This document shows, in pieces, positions 18,219 to 27,004 of a stretch of DNA of 64,000 nt. Origin of the DNA: CAZIZT01 sp964544085 (GTDB taxonomy: Bacteria > Campylobacterota_A > Desulfurellia > Desulfurellales > Hippeaceae). The stretch lies in assembly GCA_964544085.1 (NCBI GenBank), contig CAZIZT010000038.1:8638-72637 (forward strand), given 5' to 3'. The position numbers and the translations under genes were made by a program. Numbering within the stretch: the stretch's first letter is position 1; each line of letters opens with the position of its first letter. The notes under the pieces are model-generated. The model was not told the origin of the DNA, made no database searches, and saw only the letters and a list, made by a program, of their open reading frames with translations.

Positions 18219-19147
18219 ATCTTTTCCTTATAGCCGTTAAAACTCTCCAAGTCAACCACGTAATTCACATTAGCTTTGCGGTAATCCCGCTTTAGCATCG
18301 ATGCAAGCACGTTCCTCGGACCCAGTTCGACAAACTCATCGCAGCCAAGTTCAAATGCTCTCTCAACATTGTGCATCCATTTCACCGGACTGGTTATCTG
18401 TCTTATCAGATACTCCTTTACCGGCACAGCGCTCTTTATTATCTGCGATTCAACATTTTCAATAACAGGCTTCTCTGGATCCCCGATCTCAATTCGGTCC
18501 AGAACATCAGCCATTTTCTCTTCTACAGGCTTCATCAACTTACAATGGAAGGGTGCGCTTACGTTCAGCGGTATAGTTTTGCCAAGCTTCTCACTTTTGG
18601 CAATCTCAATCACTCTATCCACACCTCTTTTATAACCTGACACAATTATCTGCTTTTTGGCATTGTAATTGGCTATATCGCAATAATACTCGTCGTTGCG
18701 ACTCACATCCTTGCATATCTCAGCCACACGCTCGTGTTTGTCCGTTAGTATCGCAGCCATGGCGCCAAGACCCTCTTCTACAGCCTCCTGCATGAACTTC
18801 CCACGTTTGTTGACAGCTATCACGGCGTCCTCAAATCTCAGTGTACCAGTAGCCACAAAACTCGTATACTCGCCGAGCGAGTGACCGGCTGTCACATCAA
18901 AATCGAAACCACATTCCTCTTTCAACAGCTCATAAATAGCTACAGACATAGTGAGTATTGCAGGTTGTGCGTTCTCTGTAAGCCTCAGCTTCTCTTCAGG
19001 ACCTTCAAACATCAACGAGGTCAAATCGAAACCAATAGCCTCATTGGCCCTATCGAAGATACGTCTGACCACCTCAAAGTTGTCATAGAGATCCTTTCCC
19101 ATACCTACGAATTGTGAACCCTGTCCTGTAAACATCAGGAATCTCAT
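18215..19147 (-). CDS. fabD: Malonyl-CoA:ACP transacylase (FabD)
   Basis: Loads malonate onto ACP. The 310-residue protein has TGQGSQFVGMG near the N-terminus and the nucleophile Ser 90 in AGHSLGEYTS. The active-site His is in NVSAPFHCKLM. It lies between fabK and fabG with 4-7 base spacing. Confidence 0.97.
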   Translation of the reverse strand: MRFLMFTGQGSQFVGMGKDLYDNFEVVRRIFDRANEAIGFDLTSLMFEGPEEKLRLTENAQPAILTMSVAIYELLKEECGFDFDVTAGHSLGEYTSFVATGTLRFEDAVIAVNKRGKFMQEAVEEGLGAMAAILTDKHERVAEICKDVSRNDEYYCDIANYNAKKQIIVSGYKRGVDRVIEIAKSEKLGKTIPLNVSAPFHCKLMKPVEEKMADVLDRIEIGDPEKPVIENVESQIIKSAVPVKEYLIRQITSPVKWMHNVERAFELGCDEFVELGPRNVLASMLKRDYRKANVNYVVDLESFNGYKEKI

Positions 19148-19153
19148 GGCAAT

Positions 19154-20101
19154 CTATGCCTCCATAAGGGCGCTCAATTTTTCCACTATGGATTTAGCCT
19201 CCTCAACCATATCCTTTATGATTCTCTCCACAGGCTTAATGTCGTTAATAAGCCCCGCGATCTGGCCAGCCATCACACTTCCGTTCTTTACATCACCTTC
19301 CCTGGCTGCAATTCTTAACCTTCCTTCACCAAACTTTTCAAGCTCTTCCTTTGTTGCGCCGCTTGCCTCAAGCTTGAGAAACTCTCTTGCCAGTTTATTC
19401 TTAAGGATCCTGACAGGATGGCCAGTCGTCCTTCCGGTAACAACGGTATCCCTGTCTTTAGCCTTCACTATCATCTCTTTGTATGCTTCGGAAATCGTAC
19501 ATTCAACAGAAGCGACAAAGCGAGTACCCATCTGAACACCCTGAGCACCCAAAGCCAAAGCCGCTACAAGACCGCGTCCATCGGCTATTCCACCGGCAGC
19601 AATGACAGGAATACTCACAGCATCTACAACCTGTGGCACGAGAGCCATTGTGGTCAAATCACCAACATGGCCACCGCTTTCCATACCCTCTGCTATTAGA
19701 GCATCCACGCCAACAGACTCCATTCGCTTTGCTAAAGCCACGGCTGAAACCACCGGTATAACCTTGGCTCCAACAGACTTGAAGCGTTCCACGTATTTGC
19801 CAGGGTTTCCTGCTCCGGTCGTTATTACTTTGACTTTATGCTTTATCACAACATCGACCACATCGTCCACATAAGGCGAAAGGAGCATAATGTTCACGCC
19901 AAAGGGCTTATCTGTGAGCTCTTTAGCCCTCACAATCTCCTGTTCCACCCAATCTGCAGGCGCATTGCCGGCTGCTATAATGCCAAGGCCACCGGCATTG
20001 GAGACGCTTGCTGCCAGCTCGGCATCTGCAACCCATGCCATACCGCCCTGAATTATTGGATATTCTATGTTGAGAATCTCGCAAATTTTCGTCTTAATCA
20101 T
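19154..20101 (-). CDS. fabK: FMN-dependent enoyl-ACP reductase II (FabK)
   Basis: Catalyses the last reduction of the elongation cycle; a nitronate monooxygenase-fold protein of 315 residues. It begins with the substrate/FMN loop YPIIQGGMAWVADAELAASV and has GGIADGRGL and GAQGVQMGTRFVAS for FMN phosphate binding. Location inside a complete fab cluster favours FabK over a nitronate monooxygenase. No fabI is seen in the cluster, so this is probably the housekeeping enoyl reductase and predicts triclosan insensitivity. The ATG follows GGAGGATAG. Confidence 0.9.
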   Translation of the reverse strand: MIKTKICEILNIEYPIIQGGMAWVADAELAASVSNAGGLGIIAAGNAPADWVEQEIVRAKELTDKPFGVNIMLLSPYVDDVVDVVIKHKVKVITTGAGNPGKYVERFKSVGAKVIPVVSAVALAKRMESVGVDALIAEGMESGGHVGDLTTMALVPQVVDAVSIPVIAAGGIADGRGLVAALALGAQGVQMGTRFVASVECTISEAYKEMIVKAKDRDTVVTGRTTGHPVRILKNKLAREFLKLEASGATKEELEKFGEGRLRIAAREGDVKNGSVMAGQIAGLINDIKPVERIIKDMVEEAKSIVEKLSALMEA

Positions 20102-20110
20102 CTATCCTCC

Positions 20111-21088
20111 CTACCATTTGATTATTCCGGCAGACCAGGTTAAGCTTGCACCGAAGCTGTTTAACAGCAACAGATCTCCCTTGCTTATCTTACCATTCTT
20201 GTTCGCCCAATCCAGGGCAAGCGGAATGGAGGCTGCAGCCGTATTGGCATGGCGATCAATGGTTATGATTACATTATCTTCTGAGAGCCCCGCTCTCTTT
20301 GCTACACTCTCAATGATGCGTTTGTTTGCCTGGTGGGAGATCATGAGTTTAACATCCTCAAAACCCAATCCGTGACGCGAAAGCACCTCTTCACTAACAT
20401 CCACAAGATGCCTTACAGCCATTTTAAAGGTCTCATTACCCTTCATTTTGATATAAATCTGCTTGCTTCGTATGGCATCATCTGAGCAGGGTATTCTGCT
20501 TCCAGGGGCGGGAACCTCCATCAGATCTGTGTAACGACCATCGGAGTGCAATGTTATGCTCAAAATACCCTCATCATCTCTGTCTGTTGCAGTAAGCAAT
20601 ACACATGCAGCACCGTCACCGAAAATAACACAGGTGCTTCTATCCTCCCAATCAGTAATCTTGCTAAGCACCTCCGCCCCAATTACAAGGGCTTTTTTGA
20701 CAGCACCTGTGCGGATATAGCTATCTGCAATAGACAGTGCATACATAAAACCACTGCAGGCAGCATTAATATCGAAACCAAACGCATTCACAGCACCAAG
20801 CTTTTCCTGTACAAATAACGCCGTAGCAGGAAGCGGCTTGTCAGGAGTAACTGTAGCAACAATAATCAAATCTACCTCTTCAGGCCCAACACCTGCGCTT
20901 TCAAGTGCATCCTTTGAGGCTTTATAGGCAAGATCAGATGTTACCTCATCCTGAACAATATGCCTCACCTTTATCCCTGTACGCTGAGTTATCCACTCAT
21001 CAGAGGTATCAACCATTTTCTCAAGATCATGGTTGGTTAGAATCCTGGAAGGCAGATAGGAACCTGTTGATAGGATTTTAGCCCTCAT
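20111..21088 (-). CDS. fabH: 3-oxoacyl-ACP synthase III (FabH)
   Basis: Starts fatty-acid synthesis by condensing acetyl-CoA with malonyl-ACP. I start at the ATG at 21088 (MRAKILSTGSYLPSR), which matches the family; an upstream in-frame start would add 15 unrelated residues inside plsX. In the 325-residue protein Cys 111 (NAACSGFMYAL), His in SHQANKR near 253 and Asn in ANTAAAS near 283 form the triad. It overlaps plsX by 11 bases, the usual plsX-fabH pairing. Confidence 0.96.
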   Translation of the reverse strand: MRAKILSTGSYLPSRILTNHDLEKMVDTSDEWITQRTGIKVRHIVQDEVTSDLAYKASKDALESAGVGPEEVDLIIVATVTPDKPLPATALFVQEKLGAVNAFGFDINAACSGFMYALSIADSYIRTGAVKKALVIGAEVLSKITDWEDRSTCVIFGDGAACVLLTATDRDDEGILSITLHSDGRYTDLMEVPAPGSRIPCSDDAIRSKQIYIKMKGNETFKMAVRHLVDVSEEVLSRHGLGFEDVKLMISHQANKRIIESVAKRAGLSEDNVIITIDRHANTAAASIPLALDWANKNGKISKGDLLLLNSFGASLTWSAGIIKW

Positions 21089-22112
21089 CCTTTTCAACCT
21101 TTCTGTATTTTTGTAGCACGGTGCAATTCTCAAGGGCGCTCTCTATCTTATCATTTATCTTCTGTTTTGAAAACCGTATAGCTTTTAATATGGCGTTCTT
21201 AATAGCGGTTGCATTGCTCCTACCATGACTGATAATGCACGTACCATTAACACCAAGCAGCGGTGCGCCGCCAAACTCCGAATAATCCACCTTGTTTTTC
21301 AAAAGCCTAAAGGCTGGTTTTGCCAGAAGAAAACCTATCTTGTACCATATACTTTTCTTGATCTCCTCTTTGAGGAACTCCGCTATAACCTGTGGAACAG
21401 ATTCACTCGTTTTAAGAACGATATTTCCAAGAAAACCATCACATACTACGACATCGGCCTTCGCTTTGTAAATCTCATCACCCTCAACATTACCTACGAA
21501 ATTTAGCCTGCTGCGTGAGAGCATATCATATGTTCTCAATGTCAGTTGATTGCCCTTACCCGGCTCGGACCCATTGCTCAAGATACCTATTCGTGGGGAC
21601 TTAATACCAACCATATACTTCATGTAAACCGCGCCCATCAAAGCAAACTCCATCAAATGGGTAGGTTTACAATCGGTGTTGGCCCCCGCATCCACAAGCA
21701 AGACGTGTCCCTTTAAAGCCGGCAGCAGTGTAGCTATAGCAGGCCTTGTAACACCCTTTATGCGCCCCAGTATAAACATGGAAAAAGCCATGGAGGCTCC
21801 GGAGTTACCGGCAGTAACGAAGGCATCAGCCCTATTCTCCTTTACCAGCCTTATACCCTTCGCCATGGAGGAATCCTTTTTTCTCAACGCCAGCGAAGGT
21901 TTATCCATCATGCCGACGACTTCACTGGAGTCCTCAATAATCAACCTTTTGTGATCATAATCAAAGCCCTCCAGCAGCCGTCTAAGCTTCTCCTTGTAGC
22001 CGGTGAGAACAATCGTTAGATCCTTGACTTCCTCCAAAGCCTTTATGGCTCCCCTGACTATCTCTTCAGGGGCATGATCGCCACCATAGGCATCAACAGC
22101 AATACAACTCAT
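21078..22112 (-). CDS. plsX: Phosphate acyltransferase PlsX
   Basis: Converts acyl-ACP to acyl-phosphate, the donor for PlsY in phospholipid synthesis. The protein of about 344 residues begins MSCIAVDAYGGDHAPEEIV, the standard PlsX opening, and contains NGTCIISHGRSNATAIKNA near the C-terminus. The ATG at 22112 shares its A with the rpmF TGA stop; a GTG one codon upstream is a possible alternative. The rpmF-plsX-fabH order is conserved in many bacteria. Confidence 0.96.
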   Translation of the reverse strand: MSCIAVDAYGGDHAPEEIVRGAIKALEEVKDLTIVLTGYKEKLRRLLEGFDYDHKRLIIEDSSEVVGMMDKPSLALRKKDSSMAKGIRLVKENRADAFVTAGNSGASMAFSMFILGRIKGVTRPAIATLLPALKGHVLLVDAGANTDCKPTHLMEFALMGAVYMKYMVGIKSPRIGILSNGSEPGKGNQLTLRTYDMLSRSRLNFVGNVEGDEIYKAKADVVVCDGFLGNIVLKTSESVPQVIAEFLKEEIKKSIWYKIGFLLAKPAFRLLKNKVDYSEFGGAPLLGVNGTCIISHGRSNATAIKNAILKAIRFSKQKINDKIESALENCTVLQKYRKVEKDEG

Positions 22113-22291
22113 CACTCTTGTGGCGTTATAACTTCCCTATCACCATAATAACCACAGTATGGGCAAACCCTGTGAGGCAATTTGTACTCACCGCAATTGG
22201 GACATTTGGTCAATGGAACGTTCTTCAGCTTCTTGTGTGTTGCCCTCTTGGCAGCCCTTGAGTGACAGGATTTCCTTTTTGGCTGAGCCAT
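22112..22291 (-). CDS. rpmF: 50S ribosomal protein L32
   Basis: A 59-residue basic protein beginning MAQPKRKSCHSRAAKR with a zinc ribbon CPNCG...CPYCG. This is the zinc-binding (four-Cys) form of L32. It sits directly upstream of plsX with a one-base stop/start overlap, the near-universal rpmF-plsX arrangement, and 18 bases after ndk. Confidence 0.95.
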   Translation of the reverse strand: MAQPKRKSCHSRAAKRATHKKLKNVPLTKCPNCGEYKLPHRVCPYCGYYGDREVITPQE

Positions 22292-22309
22292 ATCAACATC
22301 CCCCTTCTT

Positions 22310-22729
22310 CTAATCTACTATCTCCAGTGCATTGAAAAAATAGCCTATTTCAAAAGCAGCGGATTCCTTGGAATCAGAACCATGCACAGCATTCCTCTCT
22401 ATATCCGTTCCGAATAGAGCCCTAATTGTACCCTCCTTTGCCTCCTTCGGATTGGTGGCACCCATGAGCTCTCTATAATCGGCAATGGCGTTTTCCTTCT
22501 CAAGAACCATAACAATAACGGGACCTTCCGACATGAAGCTCGTCAGTGAATCATAGAAAGGTCTCTCTTTGTGAACAATATAGAAACCTTCAGCCTGGGA
22601 TTTTGTCAATTTGATCTTCTTCATTGCAACTATCTTGAAACCCCTGGATTCAAGCATATCGATTATCTTTCCTGTGTTCTGCCCCGCAACACTATCGGGC
22701 TTTATAATAGCAAGCGTCCTTTCCTTCAC
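22310..22729 (-). CDS. ndk: Nucleoside diphosphate kinase
   Basis: Exchanges the gamma-phosphate between nucleoside tri- and diphosphates. The 139 residues start [14 protein letters not shown] and carry the phospho-histidine 116 in NAVHGSDS. Length and motifs are fully typical. The start overlaps the end of the FmdB-like gene by 4 bases. Confidence 0.97.
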   Translation of the reverse strand: MKERTLAIIKPDSVAGQNTGKIIDMLESRGFKIVAMKKIKLTKSQAEGFYIVHKERPFYDSLTSFMSEGPVIVMVLEKENAIADYRELMGATNPKEAKEGTIRALFGTDIERNAVHGSDSKESAAFEIGYFFNALEIVD

Positions 22730-23013
22730 CCCTTCTCAACCTCCTTTTGTTCATTTTTGGTTCCTGTACTTCCAGTCCCTTGGTTCTTTTTATCAGTCGA
22801 TTGCGGTGGTGAGCTTTCACTGCGATTGTTGTTCTTGTAGTCTGTAACGTACCAACCACTGCCTTTAAGTACAAATGACGTTGGCGAGACAACTTTGTGT
22901 ATACCCCCCTGTTTGTGACAATGCGGGCAAACTGAGGGTGGTGGATCACTGAACTTCTGAAGCACCTGAAATCTGTGGGAACAGAACTTGCACTCATACT
23001 CGTATATTGGCAT
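22726..23013 (-). CDS. FmdB-type zinc-ribbon protein
   Basis: A 95-residue protein whose N-terminal 45 residues form the FmdB/CxxC_CxxC_SSSS zinc ribbon ([15 protein letters not shown] then CPHC). The rest is low-complexity and charged (Gln/Ser/Lys/Glu-rich). Such proteins are widespread and named after a putative regulator of formamidase; no general function is proven. AGGAGG lies about 12 bases before the ATG, inside the preceding gene. It is translationally coupled to ndk. Confidence 0.85.
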   Translation of the reverse strand: MPIYEYECKFCSHRFQVLQKFSDPPPSVCPHCHKQGGIHKVVSPTSFVLKGSGWYVTDYKNNNRSESSPPQSTDKKNQGTGSTGTKNEQKEVEKG

Positions 23014-23313
23014 CTATTCTTCAAGCCTCCTTAAAACGTGCATGATTTTCTCATCATCGAGGCAACCTATTTCAACCCTTTTGATGCGCGATCTGGCACC
23101 CTTTTTAATCTCTATACATCCCTTAGCCACGTTAAAAAAATCCGCAAGAAGATCGATCAAAGCCCTGTTTGCTTTACCCTCCACAGGCGGCTGCTTAACA
23201 CTAACCTTCAGGGTGCCATCATCGAAAGCCTCAACGCGGCTTTTCTTTGCTCCCGGCTTCAGCTTCACATCGATTATCACATCTAAAGCTCCGGGGGCAG
23301 GTTGCCCATCCAC
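23014..23313 (-). CDS. DUF167 (YggU-type) family protein
   Basis: Small conserved protein of unknown function with the DUF167 core: VKLKPGAKKSRVE, then VKQPPVEGKANRALIDLLADFF. I choose the GTG at 23313 (99 residues): GAGG lies six bases upstream and the product then matches the usual length of about 95-100. An in-frame GTG at 23391 would give 125 residues but adds a basic stretch not seen in the family and has only a weak ribosome site. It heads the ndk-rpmF-plsX-fab run. The start is uncertain, the family is not. Confidence 0.8.
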   Translation of the reverse strand: MDGQPAPGALDVIIDVKLKPGAKKSRVEAFDDGTLKVSVKQPPVEGKANRALIDLLADFFNVAKGCIEIKKGARSRIKRVEIGCLDDEKIMHVLRRLEE

Positions 23314-23326
23314 AAAAAGCCTCAAG

Positions 23327-23355
23327 AAAGTAACATAACTCTTCACAACAGTCAA
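23327..23355 (-). promoter_or_regulatory. Possible promoter upstream of the DUF167-ndk-rpmF-fab operon
   Basis: Minus strand: TTGACT (23350-23355), 17-base spacer, TACTTT (23327-23332). The -35 box is good and the -10 box poor. If used, it supports the downstream GTG start for the DUF167 gene. Confidence 0.35.
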
Positions 23356-23446
23356 ATTTTTTTGAACCTTCCGCAAAAAACGAAAAAACACAGACCTTGA
23401 GAAAAGTTAACTTTTTAAGGAACAATCCAACTTATAATTAAATCTA

Positions 23447-23475
23447 TTGCATAAAAAGGTTAGCTCATATATAAT
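23447..23475 (+). promoter_or_regulatory. Promoter for the secreted protein at 23510
   Basis: TTGCAT (23447-23452), 17-base spacer, TATAAT (23470-23475). Predicted start about 23482, giving a leader of about 28 bases with AAAGGAGG before the ATG. Confidence 0.75.
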
Positions 23476-23509
23476 TAAAACCGAGATAAAACAATAAAAG
23501 GAGGTGTGT

Positions 23510-24106
23510 ATGAAGAGGCTTGCCGCCGTATTGGTCACTGCTGTGGTGACAGCACTTTTTTTCTCAAGCCCAGCATTCTCCAAGATGCCCACATATTCAA
23601 AACTGTGTGAGATACTGAAAGAGAACTTAAGTTCGTACAAAATGCAGAAGTGTACCGGAGCCAACATGACATACGGCAGCTATCAAACAACAATGGCCAA
23701 CACAATTGTTAAAATTAACGGTGGTAAAATCACCCTTACAGTAGCTTCAGGTAACATGCTGGGAAGCTGGAGCCCCATGTTTACGAAGAACTTCAGCATG
23801 GAAACCGAAAGCGCGAAGGTAGAATCAAAAAAGATAGATGGTTTCAACGGCGGCATAATGATCAACAAGAAAGAGAAAAACAGTGGAGCTGTCTTCGTTT
23901 GTCTTAAGCCTTATAGAAACGTGTGCGTTGCGGCAGTTCTGGCTGAATTTTCGGGGGTTCCTGTAAAAACTGCACTCTCTACAGTAAAAAGACTCGATCT
24001 TGAAAGATTAGCCGAACTTTTTAAAGACGTTAAACCACCATCACAGCCGATGCAACCTGTACCAGGAATGCCACCTATGGCGCCTCCGGTGGGAGGATAC
24101 AACTAA
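23510..24106 (+). CDS. Secreted/periplasmic protein of unknown function, Met/Pro-rich tail
   Basis: I do not recognise the family. The 198-residue product starts MKRLAAVLVTAVVTALFF, a clear Sec signal peptide with a likely cut after SPAFS near residue 23. The mature part has two early Cys (CEILKE and KCTGAN) and two later ones (VCLKPYRNVCVAA), which could pair as disulfides, then a C-terminal tail of about 25 residues rich in Pro and Met. The ATG at 23510 follows AAAGGAGG by five bases. It has its own near-consensus promoter and no gene partner on its strand before the next promoter, so it is probably a well-expressed single gene. Confidence 0.75.
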   Translation: MKRLAAVLVTAVVTALFFSSPAFSKMPTYSKLCEILKENLSSYKMQKCTGANMTYGSYQTTMANTIVKINGGKITLTVASGNMLGSWSPMFTKNFSMETESAKVESKKIDGFNGGIMINKKEKNSGAVFVCLKPYRNVCVAAVLAEFSGVPVKTALSTVKRLDLERLAELFKDVKPPSQPMQPVPGMPPMAPPVGGYN

Positions 24107-24159
24107 CTTCTGCATCGATTTTCACATCTGTGTTTTTTACGTAACTGAAGGGAAATTGC

Positions 24160-24188
24160 TTGATATTGCTCAATATTTGATTTAGAAT
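24160..24188 (+). promoter_or_regulatory. Promoter for the unknown protein / EF-G-like operon
   Basis: TTGATA (24160-24165), 17-base spacer, TAGAAT (24183-24188). The expected start near 24195 gives a leader of about 80 bases. No clear terminator separates it from the gene upstream. Confidence 0.6.
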
Positions 24189-24277
24189 AATTCTGCCAGT
24201 AGTGTAGAAACTTATGGGGGTTCTTTTTCGATATGTGCGGATCAGTGTAATTTTTAACTGAAGAAAGGAGTATGCCC

Positions 24278-24904
24278 ATGGAAACTCTTACTATTTGCGT
24301 GCCCTTTTTTGCCCTCCCTGGCCTTCCTGAGGAATGCGAAGAGCTCGTAGGCAACCAGAATCTCATCTTAAGAGACATCCTCGGCTTAAACCCCTTGAAA
24401 AAAGGTGAATATGAGAACGGTCCCTACCTTGAAGGGTTCAATGCGGATGGAAAGCTCGATTACGTTTTTTACTTCGAAGAGGTAGAAAAGATACTTGAGA
24501 AAAAGGAGTATGACACAATCTATGTGCTTTTCAGGGCAATCTATAAACCCTTCAACGCATCTACGCAACACCTGGCGATAGGCTACTACATCGTGGAGAA
24601 CACGCAGGGCGTCGAGATTGCACCTGGTGTTTACTCGATAACAGGAACCGAAGGACACTTTGTAGAATACAAGGATGCACTGGATATTACAGAAACGATT
24701 GTTGGATACAATCTGCAGGATTCAATCATGAAAAGCAATAGCCAGAACCATCCCGAGTACAAGGAGATGCTGAATACATGGCTTGAACATATAAAATCGA
24801 AAGAGAACAAAATAGATGCTTACATAGAAAGAAGCAGGATGCTAAGAGCAAAAAGAACAGAAGAGGCTTTCAGACAGCAGCTCGAATCCTGTCTGAAAAA
24901 ATAG
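24278..24904 (+). CDS. Cytoplasmic protein of unknown function, paired with EF-G-like gene
   Basis: I do not recognise this 208-residue protein. It has no signal peptide or membrane segment. The first 140 residues look mixed alpha/beta (for example DTIYVLFRAIYKPF and HLAIGYYIVENTQG); the last 50 are strongly charged and probably helical. The ATG at 24278 is seven bases after AAAGGAG; an ATG two codons earlier is only one base from that site and is less likely. It lies 21 bases before the EF-G paralogue and shares its promoter, which hints at a functional link but does not show one. Confidence 0.7.
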   Translation: METLTICVPFFALPGLPEECEELVGNQNLILRDILGLNPLKKGEYENGPYLEGFNADGKLDYVFYFEEVEKILEKKEYDTIYVLFRAIYKPFNASTQHLAIGYYIVENTQGVEIAPGVYSITGTEGHFVEYKDALDITETIVGYNLQDSIMKSNSQNHPEYKEMLNTWLEHIKSKENKIDAYIERSRMLRAKRTEEAFRQQLESCLKK

Positions 24905-24925
24905 AGGTGGGAGGTATTCTTTGTT

Positions 24926-26941
24926 ATGGGAGTAGATATCAGTAAAAAAAGGGTCGTAACAATCTGCGGAAGTGGCGGCTGTGGCAAAACAACATTAGCC
25001 GAAGATATCCTCTTTACAACAGGCAAGATCACAAGAAAGGGTTCACCTGAAAAGGGCAATACCGTAATGGATTTCGACCAGGAGGAAATAGAGAGAAAGA
25101 TTTCATTGCAGCTTGCCGTGGCTCATACGCAATGGAATAAGCATCTGATTTACCTCATCGATACGCCCGGGTACCACAATTTTATAGGTGATGCCCTATG
25201 CGGTATCAGAGCCGGGGATTCGATCCTCATGGTTATAGATGCAAAAGACGGTGTTAAAGCGCAAACTGAAAGGCTTTTCGATGAAGCCAAAGCTGAATCC
25301 AAACCAGTGATGTTTTTCATAAATGGCATGGATAAGGAGGATATCGAATTTGACGCAACGGTTGATTCCATAAAAAACGGTCTGACATCCAAAGCCTACC
25401 TGCTGCAATACCCAATTATTGAAAATGGGAACTTCACTGGCTATGTGGATATATTACAAAAGAAAGCTTACTCCTTCGAGAAGGGAGAAATGGATATCCC
25501 CCAGGATCTTGCCGATAAAATGGAAGAAAAATACATGGAGCTTGTGGAGGAGATTACCACCTACGACGACCAGTTGATGGAAAAATATTTAGAGGGCGAA
25601 GAGCTGGATAAGAAAGAGCTACTTGAGACCATGCATAAAGCCGTAGTGGAAGGTAATCTCTATCCGATACTTGTAGGTTCTGCACTGAAGGGTCTGGGCA
25701 CAAAGGAGCTGCTTGACGATATTGTAAATCTGCTGCCAGCTCCCAAAGAAGAGTACGATGAGCCTGCAGCGCTTGTTTTTAAAACATACAACGATCCGCA
25801 GCTCGGAAAAATAAGCCTCTTGAGGATCTGCTCGGGTGTGTTTAATTCCGACTCCACCTACTACAACGTAAATAAAGAACAGGAAGAGAGGATCGGGGCA
25901 CTACAGAGCGTCATGGGTAAAAACTTCTCCAAAGTTGAGAGTGCATCGACAGGCGATATAGTGGCAGTAGCAAAATTGAAGGTAACACAGACAGGCGATA
26001 CACTCGCCAATAAGGGATCCAGCATAAAGTGCGAGTTTGTCGAAATGCCTTTGCCGTTTATCTCCTATGCAGTCTACGGCACCTCAAAGGGCGACGAAGA
26101 AAAACTCGGCGCTGCCATAAGCAAGATTATGGAGTCTGACCCAAGTTTGAAGTTTACCCGCAACGATGAAACAAAAGAGTTCATCCTGACAGGTATGGGT
26201 AAAATGCACCTGGAGGTAGTAGCATCCAAATTGAAGAAGAAGTACGGCGTTGAGGCCATCCTTAAAACACCAAAGGTTGCCTACAAGGAGACAATTAAAG
26301 GAAAAACATCATCCCATGGAAGATACAAAAAACAAACAGGTGGACATGGCCAGTTCGGTGATTGTGTGATAGAGATAGAGCCACTTCCGCGTGGTAAAGG
26401 ATTCGAGTTTGTTGACATGATTGTAGGTGGTGCTATACCAAGGCAGTTCATTCCTTCGGTTGAGAAGGGTATAAAAACGGCTATGGAGCAGGGTATTCTG
26501 GCTGGCTATCCGATGGTAGACATCAAGATCAAACTCGTTGATGGCGCCTACCATCCCGTTGATTCGAGCGATCTTGCATTTCAAATGGCAGGCTCTATAG
26601 CCTTTAAAGAGGGAGTGGTGAAGTGTAAGCCTGTACTGCTTGAGCCCATCGTCGAGATGGAGGTCTATGTACCAGATGAAAACATGGGAGACATAATTGG
26701 TGATCTAAACTCCAGAAGAGGCAGAGTTCTGGGCATGGAACCCTACGAAGGAAAGAAGGGATATCAGAGAATAAGGGCGCTTGTGCCAGAAGCAGAGATA
26801 CTTGAGTATGCTCCAGCTCTGCGCTCATTAACTGGCGGAAGGGGCTTTTTCAAATACAAATTTGCAACGTATGAAGAGGTGCCGCAGCAGATAGCTGAAA
26901 AGATAATTGAAGAAGCCAAAGCGGAAGCCGAAAAATCCTAA
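24926..26941 (+). CDS. Elongation factor G-like protein (EF-G paralogue) with altered GTPase motifs
   Basis: The 671 residues have the full EF-G domain order: G domain (1-280), domain II, III, IV (GGHGQFGDCVIEIEP) and V. It belongs to the EF-G-like group, not to canonical FusA. G1 is GSGGCGKT (15-22). G3 reads DTPGY (79-83), where canonical EF-G has DTPGH with the catalytic His; G4 reads NGMD (133-136) instead of NKMD; and the switch I segment reads ERKIS (56-60) instead of ERGIT. GTP binding may persist but hydrolysis is probably slow. Its role in translation is unknown. Last gene of a two-gene operon. Confidence 0.9.
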   Translation: MGVDISKKRVVTICGSGGCGKTTLAEDILFTTGKITRKGSPEKGNTVMDFDQEEIERKISLQLAVAHTQWNKHLIYLIDTPGYHNFIGDALCGIRAGDSILMVIDAKDGVKAQTERLFDEAKAESKPVMFFINGMDKEDIEFDATVDSIKNGLTSKAYLLQYPIIENGNFTGYVDILQKKAYSFEKGEMDIPQDLADKMEEKYMELVEEITTYDDQLMEKYLEGEELDKKELLETMHKAVVEGNLYPILVGSALKGLGTKELLDDIVNLLPAPKEEYDEPAALVFKTYNDPQLGKISLLRICSGVFNSDSTYYNVNKEQEERIGALQSVMGKNFSKVESASTGDIVAVAKLKVTQTGDTLANKGSSIKCEFVEMPLPFISYAVYGTSKGDEEKLGAAISKIMESDPSLKFTRNDETKEFILTGMGKMHLEVVASKLKKKYGVEAILKTPKVAYKETIKGKTSSHGRYKKQTGGHGQFGDCVIEIEPLPRGKGFEFVDMIVGGAIPRQFIPSVEKGIKTAMEQGILAGYPMVDIKIKLVDGAYHPVDSSDLAFQMAGSIAFKEGVVKCKPVLLEPIVEMEVYVPDENMGDIIGDLNSRRGRVLGMEPYEGKKGYQRIRALVPEAEILEYAPALRSLTGGRGFFKYKFATYEEVPQQIAEKIIEEAKAEAEKS

Positions 26942-26980
26942 AAAAACGAAAACCCACACCCCATAGATGGGGTGTGGGTT
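26941..26980 (-). terminator. Intrinsic terminator of usp (27005-27448)
   Basis: A perfect 14-base-pair stem (26951-26964 with 26967-26980, 2-base apex) is followed on the minus strand by TTTTCGTTTTTT. The hairpin is symmetrical and could also slow plus-strand transcription from the EF-G-like gene, but it has no U-tract on that side. Confidence 0.85.
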
Positions 26981-27004
26981 CATCCATTCAATAGCACCAA
27001 AGGG

